Counted from the stretch's first letter, positions 1 through 6,085 are shown. The stretch is DNA of 10,595 nucleotides from Salinirussus sp. (GCA_028275005.1 JAQCNN010000190.1:1-10595); one strand, 5' to 3'. Notes: generated from the sequence alone by a model not told the origin. Numbers and translations are program-made.

Positions 1-96
1 CCCGGTCCGGGTGGCCGCGGACGGTGGCAGGCCACCCCCCCTTTCCCCCCACCGCACCCCCCGGGCCGTCGGTGGCGAAGCCAGGGAACAGGCGTG

Positions 97-121
97 GTCG
101 GTCGGGTACAGAGCGACCGAC
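97..121. repeat. Perfect 8-bp inverted repeat (hairpin)
   Basis: GTCGGTCG at 97-104 pairs with CGACCGAC at 114-121 around a 9-base loop. A further GGC (91-93) can pair with GCC (122-124) across a small bulge. No T tract follows directly. It may end transcription of a gene left of the window or be a protein-binding palindrome; the function is unknown. Confidence 0.4.
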
Positions 122-177
122 GCCTGACTACTGGACGGCGGACCGGCAAGAACCCTGCTATGTTCGCTTTGACCGGC

Positions 178-207
178 ACATAGGTCCCCGTATGTCAATG
201 TATTTTT
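178..207 (+). terminator. Possible hairpin plus T-rich terminator
   Basis: ACATA (178-182) pairs with TATGT (191-195) around an 8-base loop. TATTTTT follows at 201-207. Archaeal termination depends mainly on U tracts, so this could end a transcript entering from the left. The T-rich motif could instead be a TATA-like promoter element on either strand. The stem is only 5 bp and AT-rich, so support is weak. Confidence 0.2.
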
Positions 208-487
208 CCACCCGAAACGGCGGCGTAAGGGGCGCGCCAGCCGTGTCGGAGGCGGATGGGGCTTGGACGTCTGCGGTAGTGGCCGCTACCTGTCAGTACG
301 GCGACAGCCGACTCACACGACAGACACACGCCGTACTCGGCGCGGCTGTTGGACGCTATCGGTGCCTGTGGGCTCACGCGATAGTGGCGGAGGGCCGCCG
401 TCGTGTCGTCTCCGGTCGGTCGGCGCGGTCGCATAGACTGTGTGATAGGTGGTGTCAAGGAGGTCTGCACGTCGCGTGGACAGAACG

Positions 488-497
488 CATAATAATT
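488..497 (+). promoter_or_regulatory. TATA box of the hydrolase gene
   Basis: CATAATAATT lies in otherwise GC-rich DNA, centred about 25-26 bases before the ATG at 518, with a purine-rich possible BRE (AGAACG, 482-487) just before it. This spacing puts the transcription start at the ATG itself, so the mRNA is probably leaderless. It favours ATG 518 over the in-frame GTG at 515. Confidence 0.55.
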
Positions 498-517
498 CAC
501 AGCCGTAATGATACGTG

Positions 518-1282
518 ATGCAGAGCGGTTCAGTTTCGGCGAGACCGGACAGGAACGGCCAGGACTCCCGCGTACCGTGGAACGGGCACGCCGGAGGATG
601 GGGCGGCGCGGCGTATTTCGGTACCTCAGCCGGGGTAACGAGAACCCCGGTCGTGTTCGTTCACGGGAACCGGAGCGAGGCTGACGCCTGGCAGGCACAC
701 GCCGCCGACCTTCTTGCCGCCGGTGCGAGCGGCGACGACGTCTGGGCGGTCGAGTTCAGTTCCAGGACGCCGTCTCACGACCAGATGGCCGCCGAGCTGG
801 AGGCGTTTGTCTCCGCGCTCCGTTCGCACACCGGCTGTGGCGAGGTGGATATCGTCGCACACAGTCTCGGGGTGACCGGTGTCCGACACTGGATGGCGAC
901 ACGCGACGGTGACGAGCACGTCCGCCGGTTCGTCAGTGTCGCGGGGGCGAACCACGGGCTGAAGCTCGCAACGGTCGCGGCACGTTTCGGGGTCAGTGGC
1001 GGGCCGTTCGGCCCCGCACAGTTTCTCCGTGACGACTACGAGCGGTTCCCCGCCCACCCACTCGCGAAGTTGAACGAGCCCCCCGAGGTCCCCGAGGGGG
1101 TAACTGCGTTCACGATTCGGGGGAGACGCGACCAGTTGTTCGCCGGGTCGAGAGCCAGTCCGCTGTTGGCGAACGCCGAACGGAATATTGCCCTCGACAC
1201 TGGACACCTGGGAAGCAAGAACGGGACCCGCGCCAGAGCGGTGGTTCTGTCACTCCTGACAGGGTCGGCCGGGAACCACTGA
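518..1282 (+). CDS. Alpha/beta-fold hydrolase, lipase/esterase type
   Basis: Predicted serine hydrolase of 254 residues from ATG 518; a GTG at 515 would add one residue. Numbering from that GTG, VVFVHGN (46-52) carries the oxyanion-hole HG. AHSLG (115-119) is the nucleophile elbow with Ser117. IRGRRD (201-206) probably supplies the acid Asp206, and DTGH (228-231) the catalytic His231. The fold and the FVSVAGANHG segment after the nucleophile resemble class 2 lipases and triacylglycerol lipase-like esterases; the substrate is unknown. I see no convincing signal peptide or Tat motif, so it is probably cytoplasmic, although the first ~40 residues are poorly conserved-looking and Gly/Ala-rich. 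It stands alone, with its own promoter and a gene-free region upstream. It faces the nuclease gene, separated by an inverted-repeat element. The triad is clear; the substrate class is inference. Confidence 0.8.
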   Translation: MQSGSVSARPDRNGQDSRVPWNGHAGGWGGAAYFGTSAGVTRTPVVFVHGNRSEADAWQAHAADLLAAGASGDDVWAVEFSSRTPSHDQMAAELEAFVSALRSHTGCGEVDIVAHSLGVTGVRHWMATRDGDEHVRRFVSVAGANHGLKLATVAARFGVSGGPFGPAQFLRDDYERFPAHPLAKLNEPPEVPEGVTAFTIRGRRDQLFAGSRASPLLANAERNIALDTGHLGSKNGTRARAVVLSLLTGSAGNH

Positions 1283-1287
1283 ACTCC

Positions 1288-1371
1288 TCATACTGCCGGC
1301 TGTACGTCTGTAACGAAGTTCGCGACCCCGGGGTCGCGGATATCTTCAAACAGTTACAGCCAGCAGTATCA
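1288..1371. repeat. MITE-like inverted-repeat element or bidirectional terminator
   Basis: The 84-base element has 17-base terminal inverted repeats. The left arm (1288-1304) is TCATACTGCCGGCTGTA; the right arm (1355-1371), read in reverse complement, is TGATACTGCTGGCTGTA, matching at 15 of 17. Inside are GAAG/CTTC (1315-1318, 1344-1347) and a perfect 18-base palindrome (1321-1338). GAACTCC occurs directly at both outer edges (1281-1287 and 1372-1378), as a target-site duplication would. It lies between two convergent genes and contains the stop codon of the nuclease gene on the minus strand. It could be a small non-autonomous mobile element, a two-way transcription terminator, or both. No other copy is in the window. 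Confidence 0.5.
1321..1338. repeat. Perfect 18-base palindrome
   Basis: CGCGACCCCGGGGTCGCG is its own reverse complement and forms the core of the larger inverted-repeat element between the convergent hydrolase and nuclease genes. As RNA it would give a very stable short hairpin on either strand; as DNA it is a possible dimer-binding site. No T run follows it closely on either strand. Confidence 0.7.
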
Positions 1372-2346
1372 GAACTCCCCCAGCGAGGTCTGGTTGCGCT
1401 TCAGCGCCCGGGCCTCGTACCCCAGCCGCGAGCGGACCTCGCGGGCGAGGCTGTCGGTGCTCCCGTGACAGGTGTAGACCCGTTCGGGGTCGACGGCGTC
1501 GACGACAGCGAGCAACTCCTCGAAGTCACAGTGGTCCGACAGCGGGAAGGTGGCGTCGTAGCCGCCGGCAAAGCGAAAGGAGGAGTCGACCGCCCACCCC
1601 GAGAGTGCGGCCTTCTGGGCACCCGTCTCCTCGACGAGCGTCTCGACGAAGGAGAGACGGTTGGTCTGGGAGGGGAGGACGAGCGCGTCCCCGGAGTCGA
1701 GGGTGACATCACCCCCGTAACGCGCAACGTCGAAGGCGAGGTCGAAGGCGTCCACAATGGGGTCGTTCAGGGCGGCGACGGCCTCGGTGACGTAGACCTG
1801 CCGGTCGGTCTCGCCGAGTATCAGCTGGACCTCCTGGGCCCGCCCCAGCGAGTACGCGAACACCAGCACCGGCGTGTCGGTCTCCCTGACCCACTCGCGG
1901 AACGCGGCGGCGGCCTCCGCCGGCGGCGGAAAGACGTACTCCGGCTCCCCGTAGGTGGATTCGATAACGAGGGTGTCGACCTCGGCCTCGGGGGGCTCGA
2001 ACCCGCCGAGATACCGGTGGTCACGGGTGCTCAGGTCGCCGGTGTAGCAGTAGGTCGTCCCGTCGGGGTCCTCGATGACGACGGCACGGGCGCCGGGGAC
2101 GTGACCGGCGTCGACGAGTGTGAGACGGTCGTCGGTGGCCGTTGCCGGGAGCTCGTCACGGCGGACCGCGGCGAGTTCGCGGGTCAGCGGCGACCAGACA
2201 ACCGCACCCGGCGCCCGCTCGTAGAGGTGGTCGCCGTGGGCGTGGCTGACGACGTTGACGTCGCCGTCGGGCTCGTCGGCATCACAGACCACCCGTTCGC
2301 CCGTCGAGAGCGTGACCTCGATGCCGTCGCGGTATCGGACCGTCAC
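1369..2346 (-). CDS. Beta-CASP metallo-beta-lactamase nuclease (ligase-associated exonuclease / mRNA 3'-end processing factor-like)
   Basis: Predicted zinc-dependent nuclease of 325 residues. The metallo-beta-lactamase motifs are present: HAHGDH (35-40), DAGHVPGA with His82 and TGD with Asp104. The beta-CASP motifs follow: A (Glu129 in IESTYG), B (His272 in SDHCDF) and C (His294 in YTCHG). His in motif C places it with CPSF-73/Ysh1-type enzymes rather than SNM1. Such proteins are often annotated as mRNA 3'-end processing factors, but the short form with no KH domains resembles the exonuclease found beside DNA ligases in bacteria. It lies 76 bases downstream of the ligase on the same strand. 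The start is GTG 2346, about 27 bases after a weak TATA-like CTTAG, so it may be transcribed both alone and with the ligase. Family is secure; DNA rather than RNA as substrate is inference from context. Confidence 0.85.
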   Translation of the reverse strand: MTVRYRDGIEVTLSTGERVVCDADEPDGDVNVVSHAHGDHLYERAPGAVVWSPLTRELAAVRRDELPATATDDRLTLVDAGHVPGARAVVIEDPDGTTYCYTGDLSTRDHRYLGGFEPPEAEVDTLVIESTYGEPEYVFPPPAEAAAAFREWVRETDTPVLVFAYSLGRAQEVQLILGETDRQVYVTEAVAALNDPIVDAFDLAFDVARYGGDVTLDSGDALVLPSQTNRLSFVETLVEETGAQKAALSGWAVDSSFRFAGGYDATFPLSDHCDFEELLAVVDAVDPERVYTCHGSTDSLAREVRSRLGYEARALKRNQTSLGEF

Positions 2347-2369
2347 ACTCCCTTCGATGGGGGCAAGCC

Positions 2370-2378
2370 ACTAAGATG
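2370..2378 (-). promoter_or_regulatory. Weak TATA-like box of the nuclease gene
   Basis: On the minus strand ATCTTAGTG is centred about 27 bases before the GTG start at 2346, the expected distance for a leaderless haloarchaeal transcript. The match to the usual TTTAWW consensus is only partial. Confidence 0.35.
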
Positions 2379-2422
2379 CACCTGCTCTCGCGGGCGGACC
2401 GGCCGAGACAGTCGTGTCAGCC

Positions 2423-4192
2423 TCACTGCCCCTCGTACAGCGACTCGACACGCTCGACGGTGTCCGCGTCCCCGACGTCGAGGTCGTCGCGAAAGCCCTC
2501 GAACCGGGGAAAGCGCAGCGCGTAGCCGGAGTCGTACTTCGGCGACTCCTGGACCTCCTCGTAGGCCACCTCAAGCACCTCCGTCGGCTCGAGGTCGACC
2601 GCTCGGCCGTCCTCCTCGAGGACGTGGGGTTCGAGCCGGGCGGTCAGCTCGGCGAGCTGGTCGTCGGTAAAGCCCGTCGACAGCCGGCCGACCTCCCTGA
2701 ACCGGTCGCCGTCCCGGCAGGCGAGGTAGAGCCGGCCGAGGTTGTTCGAGCGCCGACCCTCACTCCACTTCGCGCGGGTGACCACGAGGTCCAGTGACTC
2801 CATGGTTGGCTTTACTTTCCGGGTGTAGCCCACTCGTTTGCCGGGCTGGTAGGCCGCGTCGGCGGTCTTGACCATGAGCCCCTCGTGGCCGGCCGCGAGC
2901 GCCGCCTCGTAGAACTCACGGACACGGTCGGGCTCGCGGCTGCGGAGATTCGGCATCCGCTCGAGGCCGCGCTCGCGCTCGGTCAGTCGCCCCTCCAGGG
3001 CGTCGACCCGTTCGACCAGGCTCCGGTCCAGCAGCGACGCCCCGTCGAGGGAGAGGAGGTCGAAGAGGTAGAGGACAACCGGGACCGCCTCGACGAGGCG
3101 CTCGACGTCGTGTTTGCGCTTGATCCGCCGGGAGAGCTGCTGGAATGGCACCGGCTCGCCGGTGTCGGGGTCGTAGGCGACAATTTCACCCTCGACGATG
3201 TAGGAGTCGGCGTCGAAGCCATCCATCGCGTCGACCACGTCGGGAAACTGGGCGGTCACGTCCTCCAGCCGGCGGGTGAATATCCGCGGCCCGGTCGCCC
3301 CGTCACCGTGCTCGCCGGCCGCGAAGTGGACCTGGGCCCGGAAGCCGTCGACCTTGTACTCCGAGAGGGGTGCCGGTGGGGCAGTCGGGTCGGCGTCACC
3401 GCTGTCAGCCCCGCCGGTCGCGCTGCTCGTCTCCAGCGTGTCGGCGACCGCCGCCTCGACGGAGTCGGCCTTCTCGGCGAGCATCACCTCCACCGGCCGG
3501 CCCACCTCGAGGTCGAGGTCGGCCAGACCCGGGCGGCCTGCGTCGGCGGCTGTCTGTGCGACGAGCCCCGGGTCGTTGGTGACCTGGAGGGCCCGCTCGA
3601 CGGCCTGGACGTCCGCCTCGGGGGTTTCACCGGGCTCGTCGGGGTCGCCACCGAGGAAGGCTGCGGCGATGGCGTCCCGGACAGTCCCGCGGCCGACCCC
3701 CAGCCGAAGGTGGCCAAGCGCCGTGCGGACGACGTACTGCGCCTCGTCTGGGTCGGCGTCGGCAAGCAGGCCCGCCACGGTGTCCACGCGGCGGTCCTCA
3801 CTGCCCGTCCCCTCGTAGCCGGCAAGCTCACGAAGGTCCGCGTAGACCCCCTCGACGGTCAGCGTCTCCGAGACGAGCGTCTGCTGGACCGCCCGTTCGA
3901 CCGCCCTGGCGGCGGCGCTACCCAGGTCACCCGTCTCGCGCCAGTCGGCCTCCACCTCCTCGGCGGGGACGCCGGTCGCCCGCTCGATGGCCCGGGTGGC
4001 GAGACTGGAGGAGACCCCAAGCTCCGCCGGATTCCACGGGGCAAACAGCGTCCCGCGGAGGAGCTGGGCGGTCATGGGGAGGTCCTCGTGGGCCGTCTCC
4101 GCCAGCGTCTCGGCGACGATAGCCGTCTTCTCGTGGGTCGACTGGGTCCCCGCGAGCCGCTCGTACACCTCGACCAGCGCAGCGTACTCCAC
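2423..4192 (-). CDS. ligA: ATP-dependent DNA ligase
   Basis: Seals nicks in DNA using ATP, through enzyme-adenylate and DNA-adenylate intermediates; the main replicative and repair ligase type of archaea. At 589 residues it has the usual archaeal length. An N-terminal DNA-binding domain covers about 1-235. The nucleotidyltransferase core has EYKVDGFR (278-285) with nucleophile Lys280, motif III YIVEGEIVAYD (331-341), motif IV EGLMVK (437-442) and motif V around KVK (459-461). An OB-fold domain runs from about 468 to the end. A low-complexity linker rich in Ala, Ser, Thr, Gly and Asp (about 252-276) precedes motif I; it is probably a flexible surface linker. The start is GTG 4192, about 26 bases after a good TATA box, so the transcript is probably leaderless. 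The nuclease gene follows on the same strand. Confidence 0.95.
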   Translation of the reverse strand: MEYAALVEVYERLAGTQSTHEKTAIVAETLAETAHEDLPMTAQLLRGTLFAPWNPAELGVSSSLATRAIERATGVPAEEVEADWRETGDLGSAAARAVERAVQQTLVSETLTVEGVYADLRELAGYEGTGSEDRRVDTVAGLLADADPDEAQYVVRTALGHLRLGVGRGTVRDAIAAAFLGGDPDEPGETPEADVQAVERALQVTNDPGLVAQTAADAGRPGLADLDLEVGRPVEVMLAEKADSVEAAVADTLETSSATGGADSGDADPTAPPAPLSEYKVDGFRAQVHFAAGEHGDGATGPRIFTRRLEDVTAQFPDVVDAMDGFDADSYIVEGEIVAYDPDTGEPVPFQQLSRRIKRKHDVERLVEAVPVVLYLFDLLSLDGASLLDRSLVERVDALEGRLTERERGLERMPNLRSREPDRVREFYEAALAAGHEGLMVKTADAAYQPGKRVGYTRKVKPTMESLDLVVTRAKWSEGRRSNNLGRLYLACRDGDRFREVGRLSTGFTDDQLAELTARLEPHVLEEDGRAVDLEPTEVLEVAYEEVQESPKYDSGYALRFPRFEGFRDDLDVGDADTVERVESLYEGQ

Positions 4193-4213
4193 ACGCGGAG
4201 TTCGGTCGGACGG

Positions 4214-4223
4214 AGTATAAACC
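4214..4223 (-). promoter_or_regulatory. TATA box of the ligase gene
   Basis: On the minus strand GGTTTATACT is centred about 26 bases before GTG 4192, with no Shine-Dalgarno between, which supports a leaderless ligase mRNA beginning at the GTG. The site lies in the 88-base gap shared with the divergent methyltransferase gene. Confidence 0.65.
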
Positions 4224-4280
4224 GGACGGCCCGCCGGGAAACGCCGGCAGTCACAAGAGCCGGCCGGTCGAAGGTTCGGT

Positions 4281-4955
4281 ATGCCCGGCCGGCGCGGTCA
4301 GCAGGTCTACGACTGGTGGAGCCGCCACGAGGGGCTGCTGGACCGGCTCTACGACCTTGTCTTCCTGGGTACACAGGCACGGCTGCGCGCGAGGAGTGTC
4401 GACGCGCTGGGGCTGTCGGCCGGCGACACCGCCCTCGAACTCGGCTGTGGGGACGGGCGGAGCCTCCACCGACTGCGCACGCGCGTCGGGCCACAGGGGC
4501 AGGTCCTCGCCGTCGACTACAGTGAGGGGATGGTCCGCCGGGCCCGCGAGCGGGTTCGGGAGGCCGGCTGGGAAAACGTCCACGTCCTGTGGGGTGACGC
4601 TGGCCGCCTGCCGGTCGATAGCCCTGTCGACGCGGTCTACGCGTCGATGGCGGTCAGCGCGATGCCCGACCCGGCGACAGTCGCCCGCGAGGCCCGCCGA
4701 CTACTCCGGCCCGGCGGGCGGATGGCGGTGCTCGACGCCCGGCCCTTCGAGGAGCCGTGGACGGCGCTGAACCGCCTGGTCGTCCCGGTTTCGCGGCTGG
4801 CGACCGACTGGAACCCCGAGGCGGACGTCCCGGGCGCGATGGCGGCCACCTTCGACGGGGTCGACCTCGAAACACACGTCTGGGGGACGGTGTTCGTCGC
4901 TAGCGCCCGGGCAAGTGCGAGCGCAGACCCCGAACAGAGAGTTATCGGACAGTGA
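4281..4955 (+). CDS. Class I SAM-dependent methyltransferase
   Basis: Predicted S-adenosylmethionine-dependent methyltransferase of 224 residues, UbiE/COQ5-like (Methyltransf_11/25 type). Motif I is LELGCGDG (52-59), binding SAM. The acidic end of strand 2 is Asp79 in VLAVDY (75-80). WGDAGRLP (104-111) matches the adenine-contact loop, and LLRPGGRMAV (141-150) is the typical post-III segment. The substrate is not evident; relatives act on quinones, small metabolites or lipids. The start ATG 4281 leaves 88 bases to the divergent ligase gene. Its promoter is unclear: only a weak CACAAGAG near 4252-4259 lies at the right distance. Its last 14 bases overlap the end of the convergent HalOD1 gene, so the two transcripts are complementary at their 3' ends. 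Confidence 0.85.
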   Translation: MPGRRGQQVYDWWSRHEGLLDRLYDLVFLGTQARLRARSVDALGLSAGDTALELGCGDGRSLHRLRTRVGPQGQVLAVDYSEGMVRRARERVREAGWENVHVLWGDAGRLPVDSPVDAVYASMAVSAMPDPATVAREARRLLRPGGRMAVLDARPFEEPWTALNRLVVPVSRLATDWNPEADVPGAMAATFDGVDLETHVWGTVFVASARASASADPEQRVIGQ

Positions 4956-5223
4956 CCCGGCCGTTGCTGTGGACGGTCACCTCGTAGTCCTCCACGGGGA
5001 AGGTTATCGTACCGCCGGTGGCACGGAGCACGGCCCGCAGGTCCCCCGGGTCGACGTAGCTGTGGAGGCGGTTGACCGCCGCCGGGTCGACGTCGGTCGC
5101 CTCCGTGAGCGCGTCTGTGACGGTCTGTTCGACAGGCGTTGGCTGTACCCACTCCGACCGCTCCCCACCCCGGTCCCCGTCCCGGACGACATAGAGGTCC
5201 GCATCGGTGTCGACAGTCCCCAT
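4942..5223 (-). CDS. Small HalOD1 output-domain protein
   Basis: A 93-residue acidic protein that fits the haloarchaeal output domain HalOD1. Features are a helical segment PVEQTVTDALTEATDVDP (30-47), the LHSYVDPGDLRAVL segment (53-66) and a C-terminal beta-hairpin around ITFPVEDYEVTV and NGRVTV (73-92). HalOD1 is usually found at the end of haloarchaeal signalling proteins or alone as a small protein; its molecular activity is not established. The open frame extends upstream to a GTG at 5271, but a strong TATA box lies inside that extension 26 bases before ATG 5223, so I take the ATG as the start and the mRNA as leaderless. It overlaps the convergent methyltransferase by 14 bases. Confidence 0.75.
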   Translation of the reverse strand: MGTVDTDADLYVVRDGDRGGERSEWVQPTPVEQTVTDALTEATDVDPAAVNRLHSYVDPGDLRAVLRATGGTITFPVEDYEVTVHSNGRVTVR

Positions 5224-5244
5224 ACACGCGTCTATTATCGGGCC

Positions 5245-5256
5245 AGTATAAAAATA
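5245..5256 (-). promoter_or_regulatory. TATA box of the HalOD1 gene
   Basis: Minus-strand TATTTTTATACT is one of the clearest TATA elements in the window, centred about 26 bases before ATG 5223. It decides the start codon: the upstream GTG at 5271 would lie before the transcription start. The plus-strand sequence here also reads as a TATA-like box, with GTAT and ATAC arms, so weak transcription the other way is possible. Confidence 0.7.
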
Positions 5257-5544
5257 CTCCTGCGGATTCACCCCCGGGGACGTCGGTGTCGGGCGAGCGA
5301 AGCGCCTGCTCGACGGGTCCGTCGGGTACCGGAGGGGTCACCGCCGTCTCGGACTGAAACCCCGTGATCAGGTCTATCGTGTAACACTCCTGCCTGCTAG
5401 CTGCTGGCGTCACCGGCCGGCTCCCGGGCGGCCCCGGTCGGGCCGTGGCAGCGGCACAGTCCGGGCGCGGTCACAGGACACGGTGTGCCAGTTCGTGCCC
5501 TCGTGGGTGCGCCGGACACGACCGTCTGTCCTGTGCGACCGGCG
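5256..5544. other. Non-coding gap with strong secondary structure
   Basis: This gap lies between the HalOD1 promoter and the dut stop codon. No reading frame in it looks like a haloarchaeal protein; the frames crossing it are shadows of neighbours. Its right half holds a long imperfect hairpin, listed separately. 5412-5452 is very GC-rich, with several overlapping inverted repeats. There is no T tract. It is probably the 3' region of dut, or holds a small RNA. Confidence 0.5.
5465..5543. repeat. Long imperfect hairpin next to dut stop
   Basis: The left arm 5465-5489 pairs almost continuously with 5514-5543: nine unbroken pairs 5472-5480 with 5527-5535, then 5468-5471 with 5538-5541, and inward 5481-5489 with 5514-5524 around single-base bulges. 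An apical stem 5494-5500 with 5505-5511 closes a 4-base loop TCGT. About 30 pairs span 79 bases. The two wobble pairs in the apical stem are G-U only if the plus strand is the RNA; on the minus strand they become A-C mismatches. It lies right after the dut stop codon on the minus strand. It could be a terminator or 3' UTR structure of dut, a small plus-strand RNA, or a decayed inverted repeat. Confidence 0.5.
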
Positions 5545-6015
5545 TTACAGCCCTTCGCCTTGGTAGGAGCCGTCGTAGGTCCCCGCGTGGTCGGCCCGGG
5601 CGAGGACGAGCTGTGCGACACGGGCCCCGGCCTCGAGTTCGACGGTGTGGTACACCTCGAGTAGCCCCTCGCCACGCCCCTCGTAGCCGGCGTCCCAGAC
5701 GGCGGTGTCGAGCATACAGGAGTTGCGAAGCAGCGACGAACGGGGGTAAATAAAGCCGACGTGGTCCTCCGGGATCCGGACAGGGTCGGCGTACCGGAGG
5801 ACGTACCCACCGGGGTCGAGTCGGTAGACGGGTGGGTCCGTCCCGACCGGCTCACACTCCTGGCGGGCGCCGACAGTCTTGCCCTCCCGGCCGACCCGGC
5901 CCGGCTCGACCTGTTCGAGGACGGCCCCGAGGGTGAGGTCGACACCGTTTGGCTGGACCTGTCTCTCACCGACCGCCCCGAGCTGGTCGGCGACGAATCT
6001 GCCGCTCCGAAACAT
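5545..6015 (-). CDS. dut: dUTPase / dCTP-deaminase family enzyme
   Basis: Predicted nucleotide-pool enzyme of 156 residues that makes dUMP from dUTP, or deaminates dCTP, keeping uracil out of DNA and supplying dTMP synthesis. Trimeric dUTPase-fold motifs are visible: QPNGVDLTL (21-29), PRSSLLRNS (91-99), TAVWDAGYEGRGEGLLE (104-120), GARVAQLVLAR (130-140) and a C-terminal YDGSYQGEGL (147-156). The DAGYEG...LLE segment resembles the dCTP deaminase motif; Glu120 aligns by eye with its catalytic Glu, so mono-functional Dut and bifunctional Dcd-Dut are both possible. Haloarchaeal homologues are usually called deoxyuridine triphosphatase. I chose ATG 6015 because MFRSGRFVADQL matches the family's N-terminus; the 45-residue extension to 6150 is basic, non-conserved-looking and would overlap the aconitase start. 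It is divergent from the aconitase gene. Confidence 0.85.
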   Translation of the reverse strand: MFRSGRFVADQLGAVGERQVQPNGVDLTLGAVLEQVEPGRVGREGKTVGARQECEPVGTDPPVYRLDPGGYVLRYADPVRIPEDHVGFIYPRSSLLRNSCMLDTAVWDAGYEGRGEGLLEVYHTVELEAGARVAQLVLARADHAGTYDGSYQGEGL

Positions 6016-6033
6016 ACCGTCTGTGCGGCGACG

Positions 6034-6047
6034 AGGGTGAAAACCCT
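6034..6047 (-). promoter_or_regulatory. Palindromic possible dut promoter/operator
   Basis: AGGGTGAAAACCCT is an inverted repeat (AGGGT/ACCCT around GAAA). Its T-rich core on the minus strand is centred about 25 bases before the dut ATG, where a TATA box is expected. It could be the core promoter, an overlapping operator, or both. Alternatives are the box CTTTATG (6062-6068, minus), which would give a short leader. I cannot choose firmly. Confidence 0.3.
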
Positions 6048-6077
6048 GGCGGGGGAGGGGGCATAAAGGAGCGCACG

Positions 6078-6085
6078 TTTTATAT
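6078..6085 (+). promoter_or_regulatory. TATA box of the aconitase gene
   Basis: TTTTATAT is centred about 30 bases before ATG 6112, predicting a transcription start only a few bases upstream of the ATG and therefore a leaderless or nearly leaderless mRNA. There is no Shine-Dalgarno between box and start. Confidence 0.65.

Larger units (their letters stand above)
1..480. other. Gene-free, hairpin-rich stretch
   Basis: I find no credible gene here. The longest open frame (24-518, +) gives a basic, Arg-, Cys- and His-rich peptide with no domain, unlike the acidic proteins in the rest of the window. The stretch holds several short perfect inverted repeats: 97-104 with 114-121 (8 bp, 9-base loop), 178-182 with 191-195, 275-279 with 286-290, 290-294 with 303-307, 329-333 with 338-342 and 386-390 with 395-399. 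There is a T-rich run at 201-207 and an 8-base direct repeat (GACCGGCA) at 141-148 and 171-178. It could be a long 5' intergenic region, the terminator of a gene to the left, or an uncharacterised structured RNA. The sequence does not decide. Confidence 0.5.

Noticed and set aside
458..506. Shine-Dalgarno-like AAGGAGGT followed by a GTG at 475
   Set aside because: The frame from that GTG closes after about ten codons; the motif is probably chance.
24..518. Open frame of 164 codons on the plus strand at the left end
   Set aside because: The product is basic and Arg/Cys/His-rich with no domain, unlike the acidic proteins of this genome; no promoter or start signal fits, and it runs through several hairpins.
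1465..2670. 401-codon plus-strand open frame opposite the nuclease and the ligase end
   Set aside because: Antisense shadow of well-supported genes; its Gly/Val/Arg-rich translation shows no domain.
2885..4525. 546-codon plus-strand open frame opposite the ligase
   Set aside because: High-GC shadow; the ligase on the other strand has every catalytic motif, and this translation has none.
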